From: BD1-7 clade bacterium
Lineage (GTDB): Bacteria; Pseudomonadota; Gammaproteobacteria; Pseudomonadales; DT-91
DNA length: 64,000 nucleotides
Assembly (NCBI GenBank): GCA_902705865.1
Contig: CACSIO010000023.1
Coordinates: 87,690 to 151,689, forward strand
Direction of reading: 5' to 3'
The notes below the pieces were generated by a model that saw only the letters and a program-made list of their open reading frames with translations, did no database searches and had not been told where the DNA came from. The position numbers and the translations under genes were made by a program. Below, one piece after another: positions 54,673-63,407 of this stretch (the first letter of the stretch is position 1; each line of letters opens with the position of its first letter).

Positions 54673-55602
54673 CTACCAATTACTGATCGCAAAACCGAGC
54701 CCGAAAGTGTTGTTCAAGTGATTGTAATCCAACAAGGTTTCGCCGTAACCGTAAAACCACTTGGCATACCAGCTAACGTTGTTCGACAACGGATAACTCC
54801 AGGTCAGATCAATCGCGCCACGGTTATCCGAAGACAAATTATTACGTACCATGGCCGTTAATATGTGCTTCTCAACACGATACTCTGTTAACCACTCAAA
54901 GTGCCCCATGTAATCACCGATATCCGGATTATCATCGCCCCTCGGATCATCGGCATCTTTTTTAGAGCGCTCAGGTAATCTGTACCAGGGTTTAAAGCTG
55001 AAGGTCCAATCATCCAACGTGGTTGTCCAATTCAGATAAACACGGTTCCAGCTGCGCGATAACGGCAATGAGCGGCCATTGGATTGATGCACAAAACCAA
55101 AATCGAGGCTGTTTTGCACCCAATCGCCAAAGGCAATATTGAGCGGCAGGCGGTAGAAAATTTCAGGCTCATGATTGGTATCGCGAAATGGCGATGATAA
55201 ATCGTTGTTGTACGCCTGCCAAAATGACCGGTTGGTATAGGCGACATAAAGGTGAGGCTGCCCGGCAGTGCGGTCAGTTAACAGCAGTTTCAAACTGAAT
55301 TGGAACTGCACTTCAACATGGTTAATCGACTTATCACCCAGATCGACCCCCAAATCATTGGGATTTCGGTTATAGCTGATCGGCAACAAGTAATTCGGCT
55401 TGTGAGTCGATAACGAGAACGGCGTTGTTTGCACTTGGCTGCCTAATGCGATCGGCTCAACACCCGCCGCCCCATTTTTGACCTCACGCCCCGTTTTAGC
55501 CTCTTCACATTCACAAACCTCTGTTTTTTCAGCGGCTTGCACAACCGAAAATCCAAGATTACACAACACCAGTATTACCCCAATCTTGATGGTGGTAGTC
55601 AC
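54673..55602 (-). CDS. pldA: Outer-membrane phospholipase A (OMPLA)
   Basis: 309 residues. It hydrolyses phospholipids in the outer leaflet of the outer membrane as a calcium-dependent dimer. The catalytic His, Ser and Asn are in 'FVHQSNGRSLPLSRSWNRVY', and 'YTNRSFWQAYNNDLSSPFRD' is also family-specific. There is a signal peptide of about 24 residues. I chose GTG at 55602, with AGAGGT upstream; a longer frame from a GTG at 55692 has no signal. The barrel ends in 'GLGFAISNW' with an aromatic C-terminus. It is a single gene. Confidence 0.92.
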   Translation of the reverse strand: MTTTIKIGVILVLCNLGFSVVQAAEKTEVCECEEAKTGREVKNGAAGVEPIALGSQVQTTPFSLSTHKPNYLLPISYNRNPNDLGVDLGDKSINHVEVQFQFSLKLLLTDRTAGQPHLYVAYTNRSFWQAYNNDLSSPFRDTNHEPEIFYRLPLNIAFGDWVQNSLDFGFVHQSNGRSLPLSRSWNRVYLNWTTTLDDWTFSFKPWYRLPERSKKDADDPRGDDNPDIGDYMGHFEWLTEYRVEKHILTAMVRNNLSSDNRGAIDLTWSYPLSNNVSWYAKWFYGYGETLLDYNHLNNTFGLGFAISNW

Positions 55603-55822
55603 TTCATTACCTCTCTGCCCACTAATAGTGCGATTACGCACGTAAACACTCTCAAAGTTTGGGCAAATATTATTCACCCCTTTATTTTGCACGAATACAG
55701 GGCATAATTTAGAGCCAAACCCTGTTCTGGATCAATGCACGTTGCGAGCAACCAGACAAAATCCTAGAATGCTCACTTTGTGCGCAGGTGCACCAAGATA
55801 ACCTTGCATTTGCGCTTCATAA

Positions 55823-56191
<369 letters not shown>

Positions 56192-56206
56192 CACACAGGC
56201 TTCTCC

Positions 56207-57508
56207 ATGAACAAAATAAAATTACTGGCTGCGCTCGCTGCGGCCATGAGCCCCTCTGTGCTTCACGCCAGTGAAATTAACGGCGCAGATACTGCCTGGA
56301 TCATGACATCGACCGCTCTGGTGTTGTTCATGACCATTCCCGGACTATCCATGTTTTATGCCGGTTTGGTGCGTTCCAAGAACGTTCTGTCGGTATTCAT
56401 GCAGTGTTTCGCACTGACTTGTTTGATGTCGCTGTTATGGTTCGGCGTTGGCTACACCATGGCATTTGGTAGCCCTGGCGTTGAACAAGGCAAATGGTTG
56501 GGTGATTTTGGCAACATTTTCTTTGCGGCCATGACCATCGACAGCGTTAACGGCACCATTCCGTCAACCTTGTTTGCGACCTTCCAAATGACCTTCGCCA
56601 TCATTACCCCAGCGCTGATTGTGGGTGGTTTTGCCGAGCGAATGAAGTTCTCCGCCATGTTGATCTTCTCCAGCATCTGGTTGCTGGTTGTTTACGCACC
56701 CGTCTGTCACTGGGTATGGGGCGGCGGCTGGTTGGGCCAAATGGGCTTACAAGATTTCGCCGGCGGTACCGTTGTACATATTACCGCTGCAGTCGCTGCA
56801 ATTGTTGCTGCGATGGTGATGGGTAATCGTAAGGGTTACGGCACCACGCCGATGACACCGCACAACCTGACCATGACCGTGACTGGCGCAGGCATGTTAT
56901 GGGTAGGCTGGTTCGGCTTTAACGGTGGCTCTGCTGTTGCCGCTGATGGCTCTGCATCAATGGCAATGCTGGTGACTCATCTTTCTGCGGCTGCGGGCGC
57001 ACTTGCTTGGATGGCGATGGAATGGATCCGCCACGGCAAACCATCTGCACTGGGTATCGTCACTGGTATGGTTGCCGGTCTTGGCACCATCACACCGGCA
57101 TCTGGCTCTGTTGGCCCTGCCGCGGCAGTGGTTATTGGCTTAAGTGCTGGCGTTGTGTGTTACTTCGCAACCAACTTCATCAAAAACAAGCTGAAGATCG
57201 ATGACTCATTGGATGTATTCCCGGTTCACGGTGTTGGTGGTATCTTGGGTACTTTCTTTGCAGGTATTTTTGCCTCAACCGAACTGGGTATCTTCTCAGG
57301 TAACGGTTTCTCAGACGGCATCACCAGCATGGGCGGCCAAGTTTCCGTTCAAGTGATCGGCATTGTTGCAACCTTTGCTTACACTGCGGTGGTCAGCTGG
57401 GGTCTTCTGAAACTGGTTGATGCGATGGTTGGCTTACGTGTCGACTCCGATGAAGAGACCGAAGGTCTGGATATCGTACTGCACGATGAGCGCGGCTACG
57501 ACCTGTAA
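56207..57508 (+). CDS. amtB: Ammonium transporter AmtB
   Basis: 433-residue trimeric ammonium channel with eleven helices and a cleavable signal peptide (1-22, ending LHA). The twin-His pore is in 'VVHITAAVAAIVAAMVMGN' and 'FPVHGVGGILGTFF'; 'FYAGLVRSKNVLSVFMQ' and 'GFAERMKFSAMLIFS' are typical. It is co-transcribed with glnK, whose product should block the channel when nitrogen is ample. Confidence 0.97.
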   Translation: MNKIKLLAALAAAMSPSVLHASEINGADTAWIMTSTALVLFMTIPGLSMFYAGLVRSKNVLSVFMQCFALTCLMSLLWFGVGYTMAFGSPGVEQGKWLGDFGNIFFAAMTIDSVNGTIPSTLFATFQMTFAIITPALIVGGFAERMKFSAMLIFSSIWLLVVYAPVCHWVWGGGWLGQMGLQDFAGGTVVHITAAVAAIVAAMVMGNRKGYGTTPMTPHNLTMTVTGAGMLWVGWFGFNGGSAVAADGSASMAMLVTHLSAAAGALAWMAMEWIRHGKPSALGIVTGMVAGLGTITPASGSVGPAAAVVIGLSAGVVCYFATNFIKNKLKIDDSLDVFPVHGVGGILGTFFAGIFASTELGIFSGNGFSDGITSMGGQVSVQVIGIVATFAYTAVVSWGLLKLVDAMVGLRVDSDEETEGLDIVLHDERGYDL

Positions 57509-57735
57509 CACGATCTTGGCAGAGGCAGCGCCTCTGCCACCTCTGATATAGCACGCAACCCTGCTATAGCGCCCGGCAACGGGCGCACCCACACTCTCCT
57601 CTCTATATTAATTCTCCCGCTCACCAAGCAACTTTCCTTCACACATCGCCAAGACTGGCAATCGGTGTTCATTGCGTTACAATGCCGCGCGAAAGCACTG
57701 ACTTTCTCCATTTATTTATCTATTAGGAAAAGCAC

Positions 57736-57948
57736 ATGTCTCTAGTTAAAAAAACTGCTGAGTACAAAATCGTCAAGCGTAAAGACGGCCGTTACGCGGT
57801 TACCACATTAGCGGGTAACCCAATCAACGGTGAAGAAAAAGCCAAAATTTTGGCAGCTGAAGAGCTGATCAAGCTGACTGCTCCTCGCCCAGCTGAAGAA
57901 GAAGCGCCTGCAGAAGAAGCTGCCGAAGGTGAAGCTGCTGCTGAGTAA
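57736..57948 (+). CDS. Small conserved protein with acidic Ala/Glu-rich tail
   Basis: 70 residues. The first 45 ('LVKKTAEYKIVKRKDGRYAV', 'NGEEKAKILAAEELIKL') are basic and look folded; the last 22 are almost only Glu, Ala and Pro, a flexible acidic tail. I recall related small proteins in marine Gammaproteobacteria but no function. AGGAAAAGCAC provides a ribosome site. It ends with a strong terminator, so it is probably abundant and monocistronic. Confidence 0.7.
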   Translation: MSLVKKTAEYKIVKRKDGRYAVTTLAGNPINGEEKAKILAAEELIKLTAPRPAEEEAPAEEAAEGEAAAE

Positions 57949-57970
57949 TTGTCTACCCGACACTACTCGT

Positions 57971-57999
57971 AAAAAAGGCAGGTTAACCCTGCCTTTTTT
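57971..57999. terminator. Terminator after the 70-aa protein, first copy of a repeated element
   Basis: Stem AAAAAAGGCAGG (57971-57982) with CCTGCCTTTTTT (57988-57999). The block 57974-58006 recurs at 59216-59250 with one 2-3 base difference in the loop, including the shared trailing GTGCCTG. Confidence 0.9.
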
Positions 58000-58189
58000 G
58001 TGCCTGTAAATCGTGCAGCGACCCACCAACGACAGACATAGAAATATTATTGTAATACGTTGTAGTTTTTCGACGCAGGCCAATCTGAGACAATAAGCCT
58101 AACGATGGAGCAACGATGCATTGATCATTAAGCTTGGCATCAAAAATCGTCTCTCTCAAAACTTATTGTGTATCTGGAACGAAACATCT

Positions 58190-58351
58190 ATGAAGCCTTT
58201 CCTTATTCTGTTGGGTGTATTCATGATCAGCGCCTGCGGTAGCGGCGGATCATCGAGCAATAGCAACGACGAAAAACCGGCAACTCCTGAACCTGAAGCC
58301 AAAGAAATGCAGTGGGATAAGAGCAGTTGGAACGATACTAACTGGCAGTAG
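58190..58351 (+). CDS. Small lipoprotein
   Basis: 53 residues: signal peptide with lipobox 'FMISACGSGGSSS' (Cys16) followed by a short Ser/Glu/Trp-rich tail ('DKSSWNDTNWQ'). It may be an outer-membrane lipoprotein, or a peptide of unknown function. The ATG at 58190 gives the signal; the frame is open upstream without a ribosome site. It lies 49 bp before the next secreted-protein gene, between the two repeated terminators. Confidence 0.6.
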   Translation: MKPFLILLGVFMISACGSGGSSSNSNDEKPATPEPEAKEMQWDKSSWNDTNWQ

Positions 58352-58400
58352 GTCTGCTCAACAGCATACACATACTCGTCGCCTGAAAAGTGAATAATCA

Positions 58401-59180
58401 ATGTCTTTAGTACGTATTACCGCCCTCTCAACACTACTCATTGCACATGCCAGCATGGCAGACGTTCCACATACCTTTACGCCTAACACACCGGCAAAAG
58501 CTTCAGAAGTGAACGCCAATTTCAGCGCACTGGATGCGACCTCTGCCGAGAACGCTGACGACATTGAGGCTTTAACAGAATCCGTCAATGCATTAAAAAA
58601 CACTGGCTGCTCAACAGGCCAACTTATCGACCATGGTTACGACTATACGTGGCAACCGAAAGATGCAGCCCCTGGATTTAAACCTCTTGCTAGCGATGAT
58701 TCTGTAGCAATCTACAAGCTGCCATTTAAAGAACTGGCGACAGGAAAAATCTATCACATCACGTTTCCTTCCGGTTACGGCAGCGGCTATAACTCGAATG
58801 CACGGATTGAGCTCTACCGTACAGCTGCACCATGCTTCGGACAGTTTAAAGTATCTGGTTTCGACGCTAGTGTTCTTGATATCGAAGAATGGCGTATTTC
58901 AGCACAGCGTTCCGGAGTTGCCCTCGTTGGAACTGAGAATACTCACACCTCAGTAGTTCGAGGCGTAGCAATAAAAATCAACAAAACCTTGCTCATCATT
59001 TCTAATATCGGTGTAAGCAGACCCGAGCAGATATTCATAAACAACAATTACGACTCAGACACTGATTTTGATTTAACCGATAATATTGATCTCACCGACG
59101 TTACGCCCAGCACAAACTACGAACAGCAACTCGATAACCTGATCGATTATATCAAAATTGTTGAAGCCGACTCGGAGTAA
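58401..59180 (+). CDS. Secreted hypothetical protein with FxPxTPAKASEVNANF motif
   Basis: 259 residues with a signal peptide (1-20, ending SMA). Right after it is 'HTFTPNTPAKASEVNANFSAL', a motif common in secreted and tail-fibre-like proteins of marine bacteria, followed by a short coiled coil (about 45-65). The rest is a beta-rich domain with two Cys near 69 and 145 and a C-terminal 'NLIDYIKIVEADSE'. No function is known to me. It follows the small lipoprotein gene and ends before the second copy of the repeated terminator. Confidence 0.7.
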   Translation: MSLVRITALSTLLIAHASMADVPHTFTPNTPAKASEVNANFSALDATSAENADDIEALTESVNALKNTGCSTGQLIDHGYDYTWQPKDAAPGFKPLASDDSVAIYKLPFKELATGKIYHITFPSGYGSGYNSNARIELYRTAAPCFGQFKVSGFDASVLDIEEWRISAQRSGVALVGTENTHTSVVRGVAIKINKTLLIISNIGVSRPEQIFINNNYDSDTDFDLTDNIDLTDVTPSTNYEQQLDNLIDYIKIVEADSE

Positions 59181-59215
59181 TCTTCGTACAGAAGGTTCAG
59201 AGATCGACAAAAGAG

Positions 59216-59250
59216 AAAGGCAGGTTAAATTCCTGCCTTTTTTGTGCCTG
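59216..59250. terminator. Second copy of the repeated terminator element
   Basis: Stem AAAGGCAGG (59216-59224) with CCTGCCTTT (59232-59240), T run to 59243 and shared tail GTGCCTG. It matches 57974-58006 except for the loop (TTAACC versus TTAAATT). It separates the secreted-protein gene from convergent sfsA. Confidence 0.88.
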
Positions 59251-59261
59251 CTCGATTTAGC

Positions 59262-59984
59262 CTAAGATGACTTCCGGTGATCAAGCTCAAGCGTTAACGG
59301 GCGATCCATTGTCACTCCCGCCTCGTCAATACGGCAACCATAAGCCAAGACTTCCACCCCTGCAGCCACTGCGGCATGGAGCTTTTCAGCATAACGGGCA
59401 TCGATGTGCGCCGCAGGTGCTACGGCGTTAATACCACTGTGCATCACACCAAACAATAATACAGCTCGATGGCCTTCAGCCACGCAATGCACGAGCTCAT
59501 CTAAATGTTTTTGCCCACGTACGCTGACGGCGTCCGGAAAATATCCCATACAGCTATCCAGCAGAGTGACAGATTTCACTTCGACATAACAATCCGGCAA
59601 CTCGGGGCCGCTCAACAGAAAATCAATGCGGCTATTTTGTTCCCCGTATTTCACTTCTGCGCGCGTGTTCGGGTATTGCGCCAGCTCTGCAATCAACGAT
59701 TCCATCAGTGCTTCCTTCACCACCTGATTCGCGCGCTGGGTATTCACAACGATGCTGTGCCCAGCATCATCAATGGCTAACTCCCACGTTCCGGGATATT
59801 TGCGTTTGGGGTTATCCGACAACGAATACCACACATCGAAGCCGGGTTCGGCACAACCGGTCATCGCACCGGTGTTGGGGCAATGCAACGTGAATTGCTC
59901 ACCGCTGGTTGTTTCAACATCAGCCAAAAAACGTTTGTAGCGTTTTAACAACCGGGCTTTGTTTAAGGGGGTGGGAAATTGCAT
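59262..59984 (-). CDS. sfsA: Sugar fermentation stimulation protein homologue SfsA
   Basis: 240 residues, like E. coli SfsA (234). The PD-(D/E)XK nuclease-like core is visible in 'NSRIDFLLSGPELPDCYVEVKSVTL', with the acidic Asp and Glu-x-Lys triad, and 'LHCPNTGAMTGCAEPGFDVWYS' belongs to the family. DNA binding has been reported; the physiological role remains vague. It is monocistronic and convergent with the secreted-protein gene. Confidence 0.93.
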   Translation of the reverse strand: MQFPTPLNKARLLKRYKRFLADVETTSGEQFTLHCPNTGAMTGCAEPGFDVWYSLSDNPKRKYPGTWELAIDDAGHSIVVNTQRANQVVKEALMESLIAELAQYPNTRAEVKYGEQNSRIDFLLSGPELPDCYVEVKSVTLLDSCMGYFPDAVSVRGQKHLDELVHCVAEGHRAVLLFGVMHSGINAVAPAAHIDARYAEKLHAAVAAGVEVLAYGCRIDEAGVTMDRPLTLELDHRKSS

Positions 59985-60159
59985 AGTTATTCACAGTTAC
60001 GGCGTTAACCGCTTGGCAGAAAGCTGCGCAGAACGGACTTATTCGACACTTTTTACTACTTACTTCAACATTCGTCGATTGAGGAGGATAAACGCGGAAC
60101 TTCAGAAGACCAGTGGCGTCTTATTACATGACTGCTACATCACTTAAGGAAATTGTCAC

Positions 60160-60285
60160 ATGAACCACCTTTGGCCCGTTGCTTTGATTTTGTTGACCAC
60201 TGCTGTTATCGCAGTATCACCAAATGTTCGAGGTCGCAAAGCCTACGCTTACGTGAAAGATACTGAATCACCACGTAAGTCTTGA
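60160..60285 (+). CDS. Small single-pass membrane peptide (41 aa)
   Basis: MNHLWPVALILLTTAVIAV begins a 41-residue frame: one hydrophobic helix (about 5-20), then a basic tail ending SPRKS. AAGGA lies eight to ten bases before the ATG, and an intrinsic terminator begins 59 bp after the stop, so it has a full small-gene layout. I do not recognise it. It may be a small regulatory membrane protein or a type I toxin-like peptide; neither is shown. Confidence 0.45.
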   Translation: MNHLWPVALILLTTAVIAVSPNVRGRKAYAYVKDTESPRKS

Positions 60286-60343
60286 TCCTCGTCCAACCGA
60301 ATTTATTATTTTTTCGTTCTTATAGTTACTTAGTTATTTTTCG

Positions 60344-60369
60344 GGGCAGCCAAATGGCTGCCCTTTTTT
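60344..60369 (+). terminator. Rho-independent terminator after the small membrane peptide
   Basis: GGGCAGCC (60344-60351), AAAT loop, GGCTGCCC (60356-60363), T6. It lies between the small plus-strand frame and the convergent DUF2058 gene. Confidence 0.9.
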
Positions 60370-60400
60370 CGTCTTCTCGTTCGGTTGTGTTACCGGTCTT

Positions 60401-60952
60401 TTACCACATCAAATCATCAGGAATCTGAAAATCAGCATATGGATCTTCTTCGTCTTCTTGATCGCTGGGTTTATCATTAAGCATCACAATCGCCCCGGCC
60501 ATGCGCTGGGCAATTTTTTCTGCGACGGCGCGCGGCACCAGCACATAATGTCGTTCATTTTCGGATGGCAATGCAACGATTGCTAACTGACCGATACTTA
60601 ACTGATTCTGCAACTTAGGTGTCACAAACAGTTTCTTGATGGATTTTCCATCAACAAAGTTATATCCCACATCCCCTTTGCCACTGTCGATCTTGTTCAT
60701 CGTCATCAGCTGCTTGACCTGTGCAGCAATGGCTTTGGTTTCGGCCTGCTCTTGCCGCTGTCGATTCAACTCACGATCGCGTTCGGCTTTTTCATCCAAG
60801 GCCTTTTGGGCCGCTATCTTATTTTCATCCATTGGCGCTTCCTTGGATTTATGCGCCACACGTTTTTCTTTGCGTTTAGTTTTTTTCGCCTGCTTGGCCT
60901 TCTTCTCATCAACGAGGCCGGCTTTTAATAATTGATCTTGCAACGATGCCAT
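60401..60952 (-). CDS. yaiL: DUF2058 family protein (YaiL-like)
   Basis: 183 residues. An N-terminal highly charged coiled coil (about 8-80, Lys/Glu/Gln-rich) precedes a compact domain ('NFVDGKSIKKLFVTPKLQNQLSIGQLAIV', 'YVLVPRAVAEKIAQRM'). E. coli YaiL has the same plan. The coiled coil suggests nucleic-acid or cytoskeletal interaction. ATG 60952 is chosen because GGTG is nine bases upstream; ATG 60958 is also possible. Function unknown. Confidence 0.88.
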   Translation of the reverse strand: MASLQDQLLKAGLVDEKKAKQAKKTKRKEKRVAHKSKEAPMDENKIAAQKALDEKAERDRELNRQRQEQAETKAIAAQVKQLMTMNKIDSGKGDVGYNFVDGKSIKKLFVTPKLQNQLSIGQLAIVALPSENERHYVLVPRAVAEKIAQRMAGAIVMLNDKPSDQEDEEDPYADFQIPDDLMW

Positions 60953-61075
60953 GGTCATTTCACCCGAACTAATTCTCTGTGCGCATTATCGCAGATTGCC
61001 GCACAATCACCAGCACAGGCATTGCTGAGCAGACGCGCTCACCGTAAACTGACCCAAAAACACTGATCACTGCCT

Positions 61076-62269
61076 ATGCTATCGCCACTCAAAGCCGCTT
61101 TATTTCTACTACTTACACTTACTGGCATCGGTCTGGCTTGGTATGCGTCTGAGCAGTCGCTGTTGCTACCGCAACAAGCGCGCAGTACTGCGCAAACACC
61201 GAGTACTACCAACCAGTTTGTCGATGCAAAAATCACCGCGACAGCTCATGTTGTTGATGCATCCCAGTTATCAACAACCGCACCTTCAGCGCCGCCTTCG
61301 GCCCCGACCAAGCCAAGCGCCACCAACAACGCCGAGCACACAGAGGCCACACCAACCGCGTGGTGTCGACCGACATCTCGCCTTGGTAAATTAGAGAGTG
61401 CCAAAAAACAAACCGTATACACCTGGGTTGATGCTGATGGCCGCAAACACTTCAGTGATCAAGCTCCCGGCCGCAAAAACGCCGCAAAAGGCGGCACCGA
61501 CACTCAAACCTTAGAGCTGGAAAAACAACAAGAGCGTTTCGCCCTAACACTGCATCAACATGGCGATGACATGCCGGCATTCTTCCAAAGTAATCTGCGC
61601 GCCCGCATCCATAAAGCCTATGATGTGCTGGCGGATTTTATCGATCCAGAACAGCTGCAAAAAGTTGCGGTCAATCTGCATTTATTCGATCAGCGCAGTC
61701 AGTATCAAACCTTTATGAATAAACACACACAAGGATTGTCGCCAGCCAGTGTCGGCTTCCACAATAGCCGAGATAACATCGCCGCGGCCTTGAATTTATC
61801 AGACAAACAACTGGTCACCACCAGTTTGCATGAAGCCGTACATGTGATGAACGCAGGCATGTTTGGCTACCTGCCGCGCTGGTTAAACGAAGGGATTGCA
61901 GAGTATCTCGAAGATATGGAAGTCAGTGGCCAAAGTGTGCGAGTCCCAGCTCCGCATGCGCATAAAATGCGGTATTTGCAGCACTCCCCTATCGGTATCG
62001 CGCAATTGATTCAAAGTACCGGCCACGATTGGCGCTCACAGCAGATGCAGGCTTATTATGCACACAGTCAGGCGCTGGTGTTCTATCTACAGTCGAGCCC
62101 AGAGGGTCGCCGCTGGTTATCGACTTACCTGAACCAACAAGCACTTAATCCGTGCCAAACCATCAACATCGGCCTACATGTTGAAAAGCACTACAGCGGC
62201 GGTGTTACGGCAATGCAGCAGGGGTTCACCCAATGGGCACAAACTCAGCCACCTGCGCATCAGTACTAA
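61076..62269 (+). CDS. Putative secreted zinc metallopeptidase with DUF4124 domain
   Basis: 397 residues. A membrane anchor/signal (about 5-24), a Ser/Thr/Pro/Ala-rich low-complexity linker (to about 95), a DUF4124 domain ('VYTWVDADGRKHFSDQAPG', about 113-135), and a C-terminal gluzincin-like domain with HEAVH ('TSLHEAVHVMNAGMFGYLPRWLNEGIAEYLE', about 255-285); the two His and the downstream Glu are the expected zinc ligands. It should act in the periplasm or at the surface. The fusion of DUF4124 with a peptidase is unusual as far as I recall. It is monocistronic. Confidence 0.78.
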   Translation: MLSPLKAALFLLLTLTGIGLAWYASEQSLLLPQQARSTAQTPSTTNQFVDAKITATAHVVDASQLSTTAPSAPPSAPTKPSATNNAEHTEATPTAWCRPTSRLGKLESAKKQTVYTWVDADGRKHFSDQAPGRKNAAKGGTDTQTLELEKQQERFALTLHQHGDDMPAFFQSNLRARIHKAYDVLADFIDPEQLQKVAVNLHLFDQRSQYQTFMNKHTQGLSPASVGFHNSRDNIAAALNLSDKQLVTTSLHEAVHVMNAGMFGYLPRWLNEGIAEYLEDMEVSGQSVRVPAPHAHKMRYLQHSPIGIAQLIQSTGHDWRSQQMQAYYAHSQALVFYLQSSPEGRRWLSTYLNQQALNPCQTINIGLHVEKHYSGGVTAMQQGFTQWAQTQPPAHQY

Positions 62270-62540
62270 ACCGTTCATGCGCCAACACACAGTCTGAATC
62301 CTTGTTGCATTCAGTCGAGAATTAGCGGCACCGCGAAAACTCATCTAACGACATCGATATATGCCTATCAGATATATGGCTATCTATTGCATGTACGAAT
62401 GCCTATCGTGTCCATCACCGTCAAACATCTGACATGCTGTAAATAGCGCTTTATAATAAAGTCATCGAAAGGTAAATCGACGGTGCTAAAATGCCTCTAA
62501 CGACACAGCCTTTCAAGTAACATAATGGATGAGGTGAACA

Positions 62541-62849
62541 ATGTTGGTGATCGTCGATTTTTGTCTGGTTCCGCTTGGCGTCGGTGTCTCGTTATCGCCG
62601 TACATTGCCCGTTGTCAGACGATTTTTGAAAATGCCGGCTTGGATTACAAAATGCATGCCTATGGCACAAACATCGAAGGGGAATGGCAGGCCGTATTTG
62701 CGGCCATTGAAGAGTGCCATCGCATGATCCACGAGATGGGCGCGCCGCGAATTACGTCAACCATCAAGCTCGGCACGCGCAGTGATAAAACCCAACATAT
62801 GCAGGATAAAATCAACAGTGTGGAGCGCATTCTGAGCCATGACGACTAA
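62541..62849 (+). CDS. MTH1187-family thiamine-binding-type protein
   Basis: 102 residues of the ferredoxin-like fold family (formerly DUF77). 'LVIVDFCLVPLGVGVSLSPYIARCQTIFENAGLDYKMHAYGTNIEGEW' and 'AVFAAIEECHRMIHEMGAPRITSTIKLGTRSDK' match the group whose members bind thiamine or pyrimidines. It lacks a signal peptide, so it is cytoplasmic. It overlaps the next gene by 11 bp, so the two are coupled. Confidence 0.88.
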   Translation: MLVIVDFCLVPLGVGVSLSPYIARCQTIFENAGLDYKMHAYGTNIEGEWQAVFAAIEECHRMIHEMGAPRITSTIKLGTRSDKTQHMQDKINSVERILSHDD

Positions 62850-63273
62850 TACCAGCCCGGTAATGCATGCCCGCAAGAAAATGCGTAAAACCGGCATCCA
62901 TCTGGAATACAGTAAACAATACCGAGTAAAACTGATTCTACTGAAGCCGATTGTAGATTGGTATGTACCCTGCAACTTTGCAGGGTGGGACGATAATTTT
63001 CTACAATCCCATCGTCAGTTTCACAACATGTCGCAGAAATTTTCACTGTTGAAAAACGCCCGTATGATGAGCTTGATTGGTGAAGTTGGTGGGCACCGTG
63101 TTGATCTGGGAAAACGCTGGCGCAAGGCCGATAAACAACCCTTTGTTTTATGTTTAAAAGAGCTCTTACCCGGTAAACCGGTAGAAGGCGAATTGAAAGT
63201 TTGCCTCAATGACGCCTCTGGCTTTTTCTGGAATAACCGAGGTAGCTATCAGCTGGAAATAGAAACCCTGTAG
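62839..63273 (+). CDS. Hypothetical protein with PA-IL-like C-terminal pattern
   Basis: 144 residues, basic overall. The C-terminal 115 residues resemble the PA-IL/LecA jelly-roll or the related CBM-like fold in order: 'VDWYVPCNFAGWDDNF', then 'LLKNARMMSLIGEVGG', then 'VEGELKVCLNDASGFFWNNRGSYQLEI' (compare LecA 'NAPMGALIGKIG' and 'GELYLGANDD...DNSGSLTVSI'). The Ca/galactose ligands of LecA cannot be matched one by one. There is no signal peptide. It is translationally coupled to the thiamine-binding-type gene; the link is unexplained. Confidence 0.5.
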   Translation: MTTNTSPVMHARKKMRKTGIHLEYSKQYRVKLILLKPIVDWYVPCNFAGWDDNFLQSHRQFHNMSQKFSLLKNARMMSLIGEVGGHRVDLGKRWRKADKQPFVLCLKELLPGKPVEGELKVCLNDASGFFWNNRGSYQLEIETL

Positions 63274-63322
63274 TTATTTTCACCGTAGACTTATCCACAA
63301 CGACGTCCATAATCGCCCACAA

Positions 63323-63351
63323 AAAAAGCCCTGCAAAATGCAGGGCTTTTT
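63323..63351. terminator. Bidirectional terminator
   Basis: AAAAAGCCCTGC (63323-63334), AAAAT loop, GCAGGGCTTTTT (63340-63351), serving the PA-IL-like gene and the convergent SulP gene. Confidence 0.9.
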
Positions 63352-63407
63352 GTTAACCACCTACGCCTTTATCAGCTGAATATACACTCAGCCGAACCGG
63401 CGGTTTA

